A stretch of 64,000 nucleotides of DNA from Clostridia bacterium (GTDB lineage: Bacteria > Bacillota > Clostridia > Lachnospirales > Lachnospiraceae): the NCBI GenBank assembly GCA_003249225.1, contig QKJQ01000015.1, positions 62,001-126,000 of the forward strand, given 5' to 3'. The notes beneath the pieces were generated by a model, which ran no database searches, was not told the DNA's origin, and was given only the letters and a program-made list of their open reading frames with translations. Numbering within the stretch: the first letter of the stretch is position 1; the number at the start of each line of letters is the position of its first letter. The translations under genes were made by a program, and so were the position numbers. Of this stretch, positions 1 to 9,354 are shown piece after piece.

Positions 1-85
1 TTGCATACGTACCCCCATTTTCTTCTCATTCTTCAAATATTATACTTCCTACCGGTTTCTTTTGCAAAGAAATTTACCAAAACGA

Positions 86-133
86 AAAGATCGAATGAAA
101 GCAACCGGCATACCGTAGTCTCATTCGATCTTT
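86..133 (-). terminator. Rho-independent terminator of the GH130/serine hydrolase operon
   Basis: An inverted repeat (AAAGATCGAATGA paired with TCATTCGATCTTT) lies just downstream of the serine hydrolase stop codon. A T-rich tract follows in the minus direction (TTTTCGTTTTGG), and T-rich sequence also follows on the plus side, so it may act in both directions. Confidence 0.7.
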
Positions 134-142
134 ATCTCTTTT

Positions 143-1294
143 TTACGATTCTGTTTTAATTATTTCATATATCATGTTTCGAATTTTCGGATGGATCTCC
201 CGGTAGACGTATTCACAATCGACTGAATGCTGGGCATAAAAAACAGCCACTTTGTTCTGAGTATCAACCAGAGCATAAGCTCCTGCAGCTCCATCCCATC
301 CAAACTCACCAATCGGACTTTTTACTCCGTATCGATCAGGTTCAACAAGCGTACGCACCCCCAGTCCATAAGAATAACCCAGCTTACCAAGCTTTGCAAA
401 GTCTTCTCTGGATTCTCCCTGAAGTTCATCCTGCTTCATGCGCTCTATGGATTCCGGTGACAGGATCTGTTTCCCCTGCTTACTGGTTCCCCCATTGCAC
501 AGAGCATCAAGAAACTTTATATAATCATCCACGGTGGATACCAGTCCGGCTCCGCCACTTTCATAATTATTGGAAAGTTTAAATTTATTCTCCTGTGATA
601 TAAGTGTTGAGGTCTTACTGTCTTCATGGAAAGTAAATTGCTCAGATAAATTCTCTTTCTGGTCCGGTGTTATATCAAAACCAGTGTTTTTCATATCCAG
701 CGGTTCAAAAATATTCACTTTTAGGTACCTGCCAAGCGGCATTCCCGAAACCACTTCAATCACTGCACCCAGTACATCATGACTTAGACTGTACTGATAA
801 TGAGTTCCCGGTTCAAAGTCAAGCGGTTCCTCTGCAAGTGCTCTGATTACCTCTCTTGTTGTTGCCCCTCCCTGTGTCACCTGCAAAATCCTTTTTATCG
901 AAGGTGCTTCAAGATTATAGTTCAGTCCGGACTGCATCGTCATCAGATGCCTGATTGTCAAAGTTTGTGCTGCACAGCTGCTGAGAGAATTTGTTCTGAC
1001 TTTCAGGTCTTTATATTCTGGAAGATACGAAGCTACCGGATCTTCCAGCTGCAGAAATCCTTTTTCAATGAGCTGCATAATCGCAGTACAGGTAACCAAT
1101 TTGGAGGCAGAATAAATCCAGTAGGTATTTGCACTGGTAATTGGCTTTGTTTTTTTTGCATCTGCAAACCCGGTCATATGTCGGAAAACTGGTTCATGAT
1201 TCTGATATACCACACAGTCGCAGCCTGGTATTCCGACATTTTCCAGCGAATCAAGAAATTGAATCAGGCTTTCCTTATTCTTTGTCTGCTCCAT
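143..1294 (-). CDS. Serine hydrolase of the beta-lactamase/EstB-like (class C) family
   Basis: About 383 aa if translation starts at the ATG (1294) preceded by GGAGAG; the ORF extends 11 codons further to 1327. The SxxK motif (SASK, in IYSASKLV) supplies the nucleophile and general base. The second motif is YSLSHDVLG, as in esterase-like members, and a GWDGAAGAY segment sits near the third-motif position. No signal peptide is visible, so it is probably cytoplasmic. It follows the GH130 gene by a few tens of bases and is last in the sugar operon, where de-esterification of acylated oligosaccharides is a plausible but unproven role. The substrate cannot be read from the sequence; beta-lactam resistance should not be assumed. 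Confidence 0.8.
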   Translation of the reverse strand: MEQTKNKESLIQFLDSLENVGIPGCDCVVYQNHEPVFRHMTGFADAKKTKPITSANTYWIYSASKLVTCTAIMQLIEKGFLQLEDPVASYLPEYKDLKVRTNSLSSCAAQTLTIRHLMTMQSGLNYNLEAPSIKRILQVTQGGATTREVIRALAEEPLDFEPGTHYQYSLSHDVLGAVIEVVSGMPLGRYLKVNIFEPLDMKNTGFDITPDQKENLSEQFTFHEDSKTSTLISQENKFKLSNNYESGGAGLVSTVDDYIKFLDALCNGGTSKQGKQILSPESIERMKQDELQGESREDFAKLGKLGYSYGLGVRTLVEPDRYGVKSPIGEFGWDGAAGAYALVDTQNKVAVFYAQHSVDCEYVYREIHPKIRNMIYEIIKTES

Positions 1295-1341
1295 ACTCTC
1301 TCCGTTTCTTAGCGTTATTTTATGCATTTCCCAGAATTATA

Positions 1342-2553
1342 TTATCTTTCCCCACGAATCAGGTCAAGATTTCTTTTAATCAGTTCAGACCTTTGTTCTA
1401 CACAGGCTTTTGTAAAGAGCGGATCCTCCGGTGTGTTCAGTACATAATCAAGAAGCTGGTCAACCGTAGTGGTAGCTACATGGCACCTGGTATCTGATGA
1501 AGCATAGTAAAGGAACACCTCTCCATTTTCTTTTGCTACCATTCCATTGCTGAATAAAACATTTGATACATCACCGATACGTTCCTCACCCTTGGGTGCC
1601 ATAAAGAACCCTCCTGGCCGGTGCGTTACTTTCCAGGGTTCATCAAGATCGCTTAGAAAAGCATACAGCACATACCGCAGACCTGCTGCCGTATTACGCA
1701 CACCATGCGCAATGTGAAGCCAACCTTTCGCAGTCCTGATTGGCGTTGGTCCCTGTCCATTCTTTAACTCTTTGATGGTATGGTACTGTCTGTCATCGAC
1801 GATCTGCTCTTCCTCGATCTTTGCGTGTTCCATGCTGTCTGAAAGTCCCCAGCCAATTCCACCGCCGGAACCAGCATCGATAAAGCCATCCTGAGGTCTT
1901 GTGTAAAGTGCGTATTTCCCTTGTACAAATTCCGGATGCAGAACAACATTCCTTTGTTGAGGAGAAGGTGTGATCAGATCGTCCATCCGCTCCCAGGTTA
2001 TCAGATCTTTTGTACGGGCAATTCCACAGGCTGCTATGGCGCTGGACAGATCTCCAGCCGGTGCTGCCTTATCTTTACGTTCGGAACAGAAAAATCCATA
2101 GATCCAGCCGTCCTCGTGTTTTGTCAGACGCATGTCATAAATATTCGTATCCGGGTCATCAGTTTCCGGCATCCGTACCGGATAATCAAGAAAATGGAAC
2201 CCATCGATTCCGCTTTCGCTCTCTGCTACGGCAAAGAAGGATTTTCGATCATTTCCTTCCACTCTTGCGACAAGGCAGATCTTATTGTTCAATTCAATTG
2301 CACCGGGATTGAACACACAGTTCACACCCATCCGCTCCATCATATATGGATTGGTTTCAAAATTCAAATCATATTTCCAAAAGATCGGGATGTGTTCGTC
2401 GGTAAGCACCGGATATTGATAACGCTTATACACACCGTTATCTTTTTCAAGAACTTCGTTCTTTCTGTCAATAAGCCTCTGATAGTCTTCCCGAAGCATT
2501 TTCAGTCTTTTGTCAAAATTGTTTTTTTTACTATTAATTACATCACTGCTCAT
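1342..2553 (-). CDS. GH130 glycoside phosphorylase, probable 4-O-beta-D-mannosyl-D-glucose phosphorylase
   Basis: 403 aa, typical for the family. The central sequence has the GH130 signatures [36 protein letters not shown] (the Asp corresponds to the proposed general acid) and [20 protein letters not shown], with a glycine-rich SGGGIGWG loop. These resemble the GH130_1 subgroup, which phosphorolyses beta-1,4-mannosyl-glucose to mannose-1-phosphate and glucose. No signal peptide, so it acts on imported disaccharide in the cytoplasm. The start is supported by AAGGAAC six bases upstream. It follows the two ABC permease genes and precedes a serine hydrolase, as expected of a beta-mannan/glucomannan uptake operon. 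Exact specificity (mannosylglucose or mannobiose) is inferred. Confidence 0.88.
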   Translation of the reverse strand: MSSDVINSKKNNFDKRLKMLREDYQRLIDRKNEVLEKDNGVYKRYQYPVLTDEHIPIFWKYDLNFETNPYMMERMGVNCVFNPGAIELNNKICLVARVEGNDRKSFFAVAESESGIDGFHFLDYPVRMPETDDPDTNIYDMRLTKHEDGWIYGFFCSERKDKAAPAGDLSSAIAACGIARTKDLITWERMDDLITPSPQQRNVVLHPEFVQGKYALYTRPQDGFIDAGSGGGIGWGLSDSMEHAKIEEEQIVDDRQYHTIKELKNGQGPTPIRTAKGWLHIAHGVRNTAAGLRYVLYAFLSDLDEPWKVTHRPGGFFMAPKGEERIGDVSNVLFSNGMVAKENGEVFLYYASSDTRCHVATTTVDQLLDYVLNTPEDPLFTKACVEQRSELIKRNLDLIRGER

Positions 2554-2578
2554 AGCAAAGTTCCTTTCGCACCCCTTG

Positions 2579-2610
2579 GAGTCATACTAACTTTGAGTCA
2601 TACTAACTTT
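2579..2610. repeat. Two tandem copies of a 16-bp repeat between malG-like gene and GH130 gene
   Basis: The unit GAGTCATACTAACTTT occurs twice head to tail (2579-2594, 2595-2610), followed by a partial third copy (GAATCATTCTT). It lies upstream of the GH130 ribosome binding site in the operon's untranslated spacer. Confidence 0.85.
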
Positions 2611-2677
2611 GAATCATTCTTCCTGTTCGTTCTTTCTGTTATTGCTTATTCCATTCAGAAATATCTTCGAGAGTCTT

Positions 2678-3556
2678 TTATCCCTTCACGGCACCGGCCG
2701 CCACTCCGTCAATAATATTCCGCTGGAGGAAGCAATAAAGAATAATAATTGGAACAATTACATACACGATACAGGTACATATAAGCGTCCAGTCACTGGT
2801 ATACTGTCCAAAGAAATCATAGATTTTCAAAGGCAATGTCTTTAGTGTAGTTTTTGTCAGCATGATCTGCGGAAGATAAAAATCATTCCAGGCGGTCAGT
2901 CCACAGATTACTGTTAACGTCGAAATCACAGGCTTCATCAGCGGCATGATCAGCCGGGCATAAATAACAAAATGAGAAGCTCCGTCGATCTTTGCTGATT
3001 CTGAAATCTGAAAAGGTATCGTTTTCATAAAACTGGTCATCATAAATACGACCATAGGAATTCCGATTGCTGCATAGATAATTATCATTCCGATATAACT
3101 GTTCAGCAGCCCCAGATTTTTATATATGACATAAACAGGAATGGTTATTGTCTGTACCGGGAAAATCATCGGTATCAAGAACAATGCCGCAAAGAAACCA
3201 GCCCTCTTAAAATTCATTTTTGTAATCGCATAGGAAGCAAGCGTACCCACGAACAATTCCAGCACCAGCGAACCGGCCGTAATGACCGCACTGTTTAGAA
3301 AAGAACGGACGATAGAAGATCGTGTAAATACCGTCACATAATTTTGAAAGTTCAAAGTACTCGGCAAACTTAAGGGATGCTTCATAAAATCACTTCTCGT
3401 TTTTAAGGAAACAATCACCAGAATAAAAAACGGAACCAGAGCAATCAGGGAAAATGCACTTAAGATTATATAGTTTACAACAGAATACGCATCTTTTTTA
3501 CTTTTTTGTTTTTCTTTTGGCTCCTGGTATGGAATCGCTTTGGTCACTGAACTCAT
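2678..3556 (-). CDS. Sugar ABC transporter permease, MalG/CUT1 type
   Basis: 292 aa. It has an N-terminal membrane segment (YIILSAFSLIALVPFFILVIV) and five further hydrophobic segments. The EAA loop ESAKIDGASHFVIYARLIMP contacts the ATPase. The start overlaps the stop of the upstream permease by four bases (ATGA), implying translational coupling; GGGAGG lies ten bases upstream. It should form the inner-membrane channel with the MalF-like partner. No ATPase gene is present in the window, so a shared MsmK/MalK-type ATPase encoded elsewhere is likely, as is common for Firmicute CUT1 systems. Confidence 0.92.
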   Translation of the reverse strand: MSSVTKAIPYQEPKEKQKSKKDAYSVVNYIILSAFSLIALVPFFILVIVSLKTRSDFMKHPLSLPSTLNFQNYVTVFTRSSIVRSFLNSAVITAGSLVLELFVGTLASYAITKMNFKRAGFFAALFLIPMIFPVQTITIPVYVIYKNLGLLNSYIGMIIIYAAIGIPMVVFMMTSFMKTIPFQISESAKIDGASHFVIYARLIMPLMKPVISTLTVICGLTAWNDFYLPQIMLTKTTLKTLPLKIYDFFGQYTSDWTLICTCIVYVIVPIIILYCFLQRNIIDGVAAGAVKG

Positions 3557-4434
3557 AATACGGCATCCTCCCTTCTTCTCATAATGATCAGCTGTATCAG
3601 CGATACAATCAGAACGAACACGAACAATGCAATGGAAATCGCGGTACCATATCCCATTCGGCTGTATACAAATGCGCTGGTATACACATTGATAGCCAGC
3701 GATTCTGTTGCATGACCCGGTCCTCCACCAGTCATAATGAATGGCAGATCATAGATCTTCAACGTTCCAATCGTAGTCACAATGATATTAATCGTAAGGG
3801 ACGGAGCCATCAGCGGAAGTGTTATCTTCCAGAACTTTGCGCCTTTTCCCGCTCCATCAATGGAGCATGCTTCGTAAAGCGACCGGTCAATGGAGAGAAT
3901 ACCGGCAAGATAGATTACCATGCTCTGTCCTACCCACTGCCATACATTTACCAAGGAAATGGTATGGATCGCAACTTTCGAATCCGCAAGCCAAAGGACT
4001 TTGGAAAGCTTTTCAAGCCCAAGGGTGGAAAGCATCCCGGGTACAAATCCGCTGACCGGATCAAGCATAAGATTCCAGATAAAACCGATTGCAACCGTGC
4101 AGATTACCGTTGGAAGAAAGAGTACAGCACGGAAGAAGTTCTTACCCTTGAATTTCTCCTGAAGAAGCACTGCAAGGAAAATACCAAGAATATTTTGCAC
4201 CGTAACGATCTCAACAAAATAGATCAGATTATTCTTTAGAACATCCTGCAATTCCTTGGTCTGAAATATTTCGATATAGTTTTTGATACCAACAAAGTTG
4301 AAACTTCTGGATATCCCGTTCCAGTTCGTAAGAGATATTACGATACTGAAGATAAATGGAACAAGATAGATGAACAATACTAATAAAATCGCTGGTATCA
4401 GAAATAAATAGGGTTCTATTTTTTTATGTTTCAT
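3553..4434 (-). CDS. Sugar ABC transporter permease, MalF/CUT1 type
   Basis: 293 aa starting at MKHKKIEPYLFLIPA; the ORF track extends 20 codons upstream, but GGAG six bases before this ATG supports the shorter form. Six predicted membrane helices are visible, and the EAA motif is EACSIDGAGKGAKFWKITLP. It is co-transcribed after the solute-binding protein gene across a 131-base spacer that contains a short inverted repeat (AAAGGG/CCCTTT, 4532-4551), which may lower downstream expression relative to the binding protein. It partners with the overlapping MalG-like permease. Confidence 0.92.
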   Translation of the reverse strand: MKHKKIEPYLFLIPAILLVLFIYLVPFIFSIVISLTNWNGISRSFNFVGIKNYIEIFQTKELQDVLKNNLIYFVEIVTVQNILGIFLAVLLQEKFKGKNFFRAVLFLPTVICTVAIGFIWNLMLDPVSGFVPGMLSTLGLEKLSKVLWLADSKVAIHTISLVNVWQWVGQSMVIYLAGILSIDRSLYEACSIDGAGKGAKFWKITLPLMAPSLTINIIVTTIGTLKIYDLPFIMTGGGPGHATESLAINVYTSAFVYSRMGYGTAISIALFVFVLIVSLIQLIIMRRREDAVL

Positions 4435-4565
4435 TGAATACTCCATTCGCGCGCATTTTACATAAAACAAGCAGGCCGGGGTGTCAAAGCCCACGACCCA
4501 CTTGTAATAACTATAGGAAGCTTTGGATCTAAAGGGCTATCCCCCCTTTATTCCGGCTGTAAGGA

Positions 4566-5900
4566 TTACTCCTTCATGTCCTGTGCTGCCTGTAATGCTG
4601 CTGCCATTTCATCTGCGGTTGTATCACCACTATACAGAAGCTGCATCTGTTTTAAGAATTCTGACTGTGCTCCTGAATACATCTGGTCATAGTAGAAAGG
4701 AAGAGAATCCTCTGATAAGAGCTCTGCCCACATATTGAGACTTGCATTGGAAACTCCAATTACCGGTGTCATATTTGACATAGTATCTGCAAAATACTGT
4801 GCACCTTCTGCACTTGATATGTAGTCAAGGAATAACTTGCTTTCTTCCTGGTGCTGACTGGAAGCAACGATTGACTGATACTGACCAACTTCAACGGCGC
4901 CAATATGTGCTTGCCCTGCTTTGTTCGTAGGAAGTGAAAATACTCCAACTTCAAATTCCGGTTCTCCAAGATTGATCGGACCCATGATCCATTCACCGTG
5001 TGACATCATGGCAGCCTTTTCTGTTACAAAGTAGGAAGCCGCCTGATCATAGGTTAAGCCTGCAGCTTCTGGCGAAACAGCATCGCTGGCGAAGAAGTCC
5101 TGCATTTCCTGAAGTGTTTCCACTACAACGGCATCGGTGTATTTCGCTGTTCCATTGTTAATGTTCGTGAAGATATCCGGATTCTGTCCATAGAGATTCT
5201 GCATGAATACCATACCTTCCTGTCCGGTTGTCCAGGTGTCTTTGATACCCTGTACGGTCGGTGTTACACCGGTTGCAGCGATTGCATCGCAAAGTGCAAG
5301 ATATTCTTCACGGTTGGTAGGTACGGACCATCCGTTTGCCTCGAACATTGTCTTATTGTATACAATACCAACAACATCTTCTGCAAATGGAATACCATAA
5401 ACTTTTCCAGCGGATGTTACGGAATCTATCGCTGCTGCATTGTATGCAGAAAGAAAGCTTTCTCCGGTAATGTCCTGAAGGTATCCGGCATCGATATACT
5501 GCTGATAATCGCTTGGCTTGATGGTTGTAACATCAATTCCGTCTCCCGCGAGCAGCTTGATTGCCTGTGTTTCAGAATACTCACCACCCGTATTCGAACC
5601 CATCTGGAAATCTACTGTAATCCATGGATATTTTGCTTCAAATCCATCGATCATATTCTGTGGATATTCTCCATCGGCTGACTGAACCCATGTGTAATAG
5701 GTAATCGTAACCGGAGTCTTATCTGCATCATCCGTGGCACTTGCGGGTGTTGCGGTCGCAGCATCTGTACCGGAATCTGTGGCAGCTGCTGGTGTTGCGG
5801 TTGGTGTTGAATCTGATGCTGTTGTATTGTTTCCACATCCTGCCATCAGACCAATCACAATTGCACATGTTAAAAACGCTGTAAATAGTTTCTTTTTCAT
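4566..5900 (-). CDS. Extracellular solute-binding lipoprotein of a CUT1 sugar ABC transporter
   Basis: 444 aa from the ATG at 5900, which has AAGGGGGT five bases upstream; the extra 22 codons in the ORF track are upstream sequence. It starts with a lipoprotein signal (MKKKLFTAFLTC...) and a MAGC lipobox. A low-complexity Thr/Ala/Ser/Asp linker follows (TPTATPAAATDSGTDAA region), typical of cell-surface tethers. The mature part is family 1 binding protein: a TYYTW opening, the core segment NKTMFEANGWSVPTN and a C-terminal alpha-helical region. It is the first transporter gene after the YesMN regulators. Its ligand is probably a beta-manno-oligosaccharide, judged only from the linked GH130 gene. 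Confidence 0.92.
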   Translation of the reverse strand: MKKKLFTAFLTCAIVIGLMAGCGNNTTASDSTPTATPAAATDSGTDAATATPASATDDADKTPVTITYYTWVQSADGEYPQNMIDGFEAKYPWITVDFQMGSNTGGEYSETQAIKLLAGDGIDVTTIKPSDYQQYIDAGYLQDITGESFLSAYNAAAIDSVTSAGKVYGIPFAEDVVGIVYNKTMFEANGWSVPTNREEYLALCDAIAATGVTPTVQGIKDTWTTGQEGMVFMQNLYGQNPDIFTNINNGTAKYTDAVVVETLQEMQDFFASDAVSPEAAGLTYDQAASYFVTEKAAMMSHGEWIMGPINLGEPEFEVGVFSLPTNKAGQAHIGAVEVGQYQSIVASSQHQEESKLFLDYISSAEGAQYFADTMSNMTPVIGVSNASLNMWAELLSEDSLPFYYDQMYSGAQSEFLKQMQLLYSGDTTADEMAAALQAAQDMKE

Positions 5901-6028
5901 TGTATACCCCCTTGTATTTTGAATATAAAAATAATTGAATAATGAAGCAATCACTTCATTACCCAATTATAAAAGAATGCAAAAAATCCTGTGACGAATT
6001 ATTTGTCCAAAAACTAGCATTTTTTTGT

Positions 6029-7372
6029 TCACTTCCGATTCGTGCTGCTGGGAAGTGATCCGGTGTACTTTTTATAGACGCGAGTGAAATAGTTCGGATC
6101 GGTAAATCCGACCTTCGCTGCTACATCTGCAATCTTCAAATCCGTATTGTCAAGAAGATACTGTGCCTGATCCATGCGAAGCTGTACGGTATACTGTCCG
6201 ATTGTCTGACCCTCCATCTGTTTGAAGGTCCGGCTGAGGTACGAGGGCGACACATAAAAAAGACCAGCTATTTCTTCCAGCGATATATCCTGGTCAAGGT
6301 TCTTTCGTATCAGATTTGCTACCTGCTCACACAGTGTCTTACGCCCGTTATCGTTATGCTTGCTCTCCTTGCAATAGTTTTCGATCGCTGTTCCTGCTTT
6401 TTCAAGGACTTCCTCTACCGAGAAAAAGATCAATTCTGTTGTATGCCGGTTCATCTCTTCTTCCAACGCTTTCAGCACAGAAAAATTAACATAATCATTT
6501 GAATGAATAACAAGTATCATATGCGCAATGACCCCGGAAAGATTCTGATAACTGAAATCATCCGCCAGAGAATCAGAGGCACGCCGGTGCATAGCCTGGA
6601 TAATCCGCTCCGTCTGTCCCGTAAAAGCAAGGACATTGATCTTATTATCGTCAAGATCCTCATACCGGCTATCCGCTGCCTGATTCTGATACATCAGATC
6701 ATTGGATGCCGTGTGCAATGCACGCTGATACATGCTGATCATGCTGTCATCCGGCTTTTTCTTCGTGTATCCCCATAAAGCTTTATCCTTTATTCTCTTT
6801 CGTGCATTCAGAAGACTATTAATATCCGTATGACTGCTCAGCAGAAAGCAGAACAGGGAGGGATGCGTCTCCTCAATTGCAAGCCCCGGCACATCTTCAA
6901 AAATCTCCTGAAGGCTATCCATACGGAATGCTTCTTTTGTCCGTAGTATCCCAAGCACCGCCGGTGTCTCTCTGCCTGCGATTTGATTTATATCCAGTGA
7001 ACTTTTACGCTCCGATGCTGTCATAACCGCTGTGTTCAGTTCATCCGGATCGATGGGTTTTACTATATAGTTGACACTCCCGGCCTTAATTGCTTCTTTC
7101 GCATAGGCAAACTCATTGTATGCACTGACAACAATCGTCTGTATCTCCTGATAGTTCTTCTGAATCTGCTGCAACAGATAGATACCATCTTTTCCGGGCA
7201 TGCGTATGTCCGTAATCACAAGATCCGGAAGTTCTGCTGCAATAAGCTGCAAAGCTTCCTCTCCATCCTGTGCCTTGCCGACAAGGACTCCGTTGCAGTC
7301 GTCCCAGCGTATCATTCTGCATATTCCTTCCAATATTAACGGATTATCTTCCACTACAAGTATTTTAAACAT
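6029..7372 (-). CDS. YesN-type response regulator (receiver + AraC-family HTH)
   Basis: 447 aa. The N-terminal receiver has acidic residues (VVEDN), the phospho-acceptor Asp in LVITDIRMPG and the conserved Lys in YIVKPIDPDE. A long middle segment of about 200 residues lacks clear motifs. The C-terminal double helix-turn-helix runs SLEEIAGLFYVSPSYLSRTFK to IADVAAKVGFTDPNYFTRVYKKYTG. AGAGGAA lies five bases before the ATG. It sits between the sensor kinase gene and the solute-binding protein gene in the same orientation, so it probably activates the sugar-uptake genes downstream. Confidence 0.93.
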   Translation of the reverse strand: MFKILVVEDNPLILEGICRMIRWDDCNGVLVGKAQDGEEALQLIAAELPDLVITDIRMPGKDGIYLLQQIQKNYQEIQTIVVSAYNEFAYAKEAIKAGSVNYIVKPIDPDELNTAVMTASERKSSLDINQIAGRETPAVLGILRTKEAFRMDSLQEIFEDVPGLAIEETHPSLFCFLLSSHTDINSLLNARKRIKDKALWGYTKKKPDDSMISMYQRALHTASNDLMYQNQAADSRYEDLDDNKINVLAFTGQTERIIQAMHRRASDSLADDFSYQNLSGVIAHMILVIHSNDYVNFSVLKALEEEMNRHTTELIFFSVEEVLEKAGTAIENYCKESKHNDNGRKTLCEQVANLIRKNLDQDISLEEIAGLFYVSPSYLSRTFKQMEGQTIGQYTVQLRMDQAQYLLDNTDLKIADVAAKVGFTDPNYFTRVYKKYTGSLPSSTNRK

Positions 7373-7542
7373 ATCAATTCCTCTCTGGTCGATTGATTTC
7401 TTTTAAATTTACTATTAAGAAGTTACACCCATACGAATGCACCGTTCGTACCTTTTCTGTTTACTTTTTCCCCGCAAGCACCAAGTTTATGATGAGAACT
7501 GCGCGGGCACAAACTTTTGGGATTGAAAGTTATTTTTCAAGC

Positions 7543-9318
7543 TTATTGCTGCTCCGGAATACGTATTGTAAAGGTTGTACCGGTTCCTTCGCCGGAAACG
7601 ACCTCAATTCCTGCCGCCTCACCAAATAGTAATTTTAGGCGAAGATTTACGTTTAGAATACCGATTTTCTTTGACTTCTTATGTTGCTGTAAAAGCTCCT
7701 CGCTTGGAGATGACAGCATCTTTGAAAGCATTGCCAGGTCATTTTTTTCCATGCCCCTGCCATTATCCTGAATACTGACATAGAGAACGCTTTCTTCCAT
7801 CCATGCCGTAATCATAATCAGACCACCTGATTTTTTATGGCTTATTCCGTGATGGATTGCATTTTCCACCAGCGGCTGCAGCATGAACTTGACTACATAC
7901 TGGTTCCGGCATTCCTCAGAAATCTCATATTCGATACGAAACCGGTCCTGATAGTTGATGGCCTGCAGCGTACAGTAATTCTTCACATGATTCAGCTCAT
8001 CCTGAAAAGTTACGACTTTAGAGGAATACTGCATGTTATATTGGAATATCCGCCCGAGACTTAGAATCATCTTTGAGATATCGTGTTCCCCATGAATCTG
8101 CGCCATACAGTTAATGGAATCGAGTGAATTGTATAGAAAATGAGGTGCGATCTGGGTCTGAAGTGCCTTAAACTCCGCATCTTTCTGCGCAAGAACAAGC
8201 TCTTTCTCTTTTTCAATGTGGTTCTGGATCTCTGCCTGCATGAGGTTGTAGTACATTGCGAGCTGGTTGACTTCACGAAAGGAATCGGTCGTCGGAACGA
8301 TCTCGTTGTATTGCTGGTTCCTTGCTCTGCTCATTGCCTGTTCAAGACGTTCCAGGGGCTTTGAGATCAAACGGGCAATCACAACAGCCAGTACCATAAG
8401 AACGACCGATGCTATAATACCAAGGAAGATATACAGCTTTGACATAACAGACATACGGTCATTGATCAGGGTATCATCCGGTATAACAATATAATTCCAG
8501 TCAAAATAAGAACTCTCTATCAGCAGTTGATTCGACTCCTCGGCTGAATAATGGCTGTCTTTATACGCCTCTGTCTCTGTATAGGGAATAAGGATATTAT
8601 CATGATCACTGCTGTTGTAGATAACCGTACCATCGGAACGTGTTATCAGAATAACACCATGTTCTGAATCCTGACTTTGCCCTATGATTGCAGAGAAACT
8701 CCTGTATTTCAAATCAACGATCAGATATCCGATCGTCGAACCATCTTTAAAGTTCTTTAAAACGCGGCCTACCGAAAATGCCTTGAGATTGTTCGTTGCA
8801 GAATTCGAAGATGTTCTTACCCCAAGAATCTGAAAGGTACCGTCTCCATTCTTTAGTTCCTGAATGATCTCTTCATCGGAGGGAGTCTCATTGGCAATAC
8901 TTTCAACGATCGTTGAAATATTATAACGACTGTTCATTCCATAGATCTTTATTGAACTTATATCCGTTCTGTATGTATAGATGTTCTCTGCTTCCTCACG
9001 AAAACGAATGGAATCAAGCGTAAGATTCGACAGTTCCGGATCTTCCAGCAAAATATCCTGCAGCGTGTCAGAGGAGAACAGCGCAAGAGATTCATTCCGC
9101 AGCTGTGCAAAATAAATATCAAGGTTTCGGTCAATTCCCTGTACTACAACGGTATACGTCTCATTAAAATCATCTCGTATCTCCTTCGAAATCGACCGGT
9201 ACGAATAGATGATCAGCACAAAGACCGGAATCAATGTCAAAAATACGAATGCCAGAATGATCGTCCCGGAAATGCTCTTTCCTACCTTATGTTTGCTGTG
9301 TCTGTCTCGGCTCATCAT
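7543..9318 (-). CDS. YesM-type sensor histidine kinase (HPK7-like)
   Basis: 591 aa. One membrane segment lies near residues 18-40 and a second near 290-310 (FLGIIASVVLMVLAVVIA), enclosing an extracellular sensor of about 250 residues. A HAMP linker follows (ARLISKPLERLEQAM). The His-kinase box is QIAPHFLYNSLDSINCM, with an N box LVENAIHHG, DNGRGM and a C-terminal GTGTTFTIRIP. Two adjacent ATGs (9318, 9315) follow GAGGAG; the second has better spacing. It likely senses an external sugar signal and phosphorylates the adjacent YesN regulator. The 170-base gap to that gene holds no recognised gene. Confidence 0.93.
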   Translation of the reverse strand: MMSRDRHSKHKVGKSISGTIILAFVFLTLIPVFVLIIYSYRSISKEIRDDFNETYTVVVQGIDRNLDIYFAQLRNESLALFSSDTLQDILLEDPELSNLTLDSIRFREEAENIYTYRTDISSIKIYGMNSRYNISTIVESIANETPSDEEIIQELKNGDGTFQILGVRTSSNSATNNLKAFSVGRVLKNFKDGSTIGYLIVDLKYRSFSAIIGQSQDSEHGVILITRSDGTVIYNSSDHDNILIPYTETEAYKDSHYSAEESNQLLIESSYFDWNYIVIPDDTLINDRMSVMSKLYIFLGIIASVVLMVLAVVIARLISKPLERLEQAMSRARNQQYNEIVPTTDSFREVNQLAMYYNLMQAEIQNHIEKEKELVLAQKDAEFKALQTQIAPHFLYNSLDSINCMAQIHGEHDISKMILSLGRIFQYNMQYSSKVVTFQDELNHVKNYCTLQAINYQDRFRIEYEISEECRNQYVVKFMLQPLVENAIHHGISHKKSGGLIMITAWMEESVLYVSIQDNGRGMEKNDLAMLSKMLSSPSEELLQQHKKSKKIGILNVNLRLKLLFGEAAGIEVVSGEGTGTTFTIRIPEQQ

Positions 9319-9354
9319 ACTCCTCAGCTTTCCTGTATTTGTGCTTGCTTATAT

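Noticed and set aside
1921-2715. 264-aa plus-strand ORF
   Set aside because: Antisense shadow of the GH130 gene; no ribosome binding site or recognised domain.
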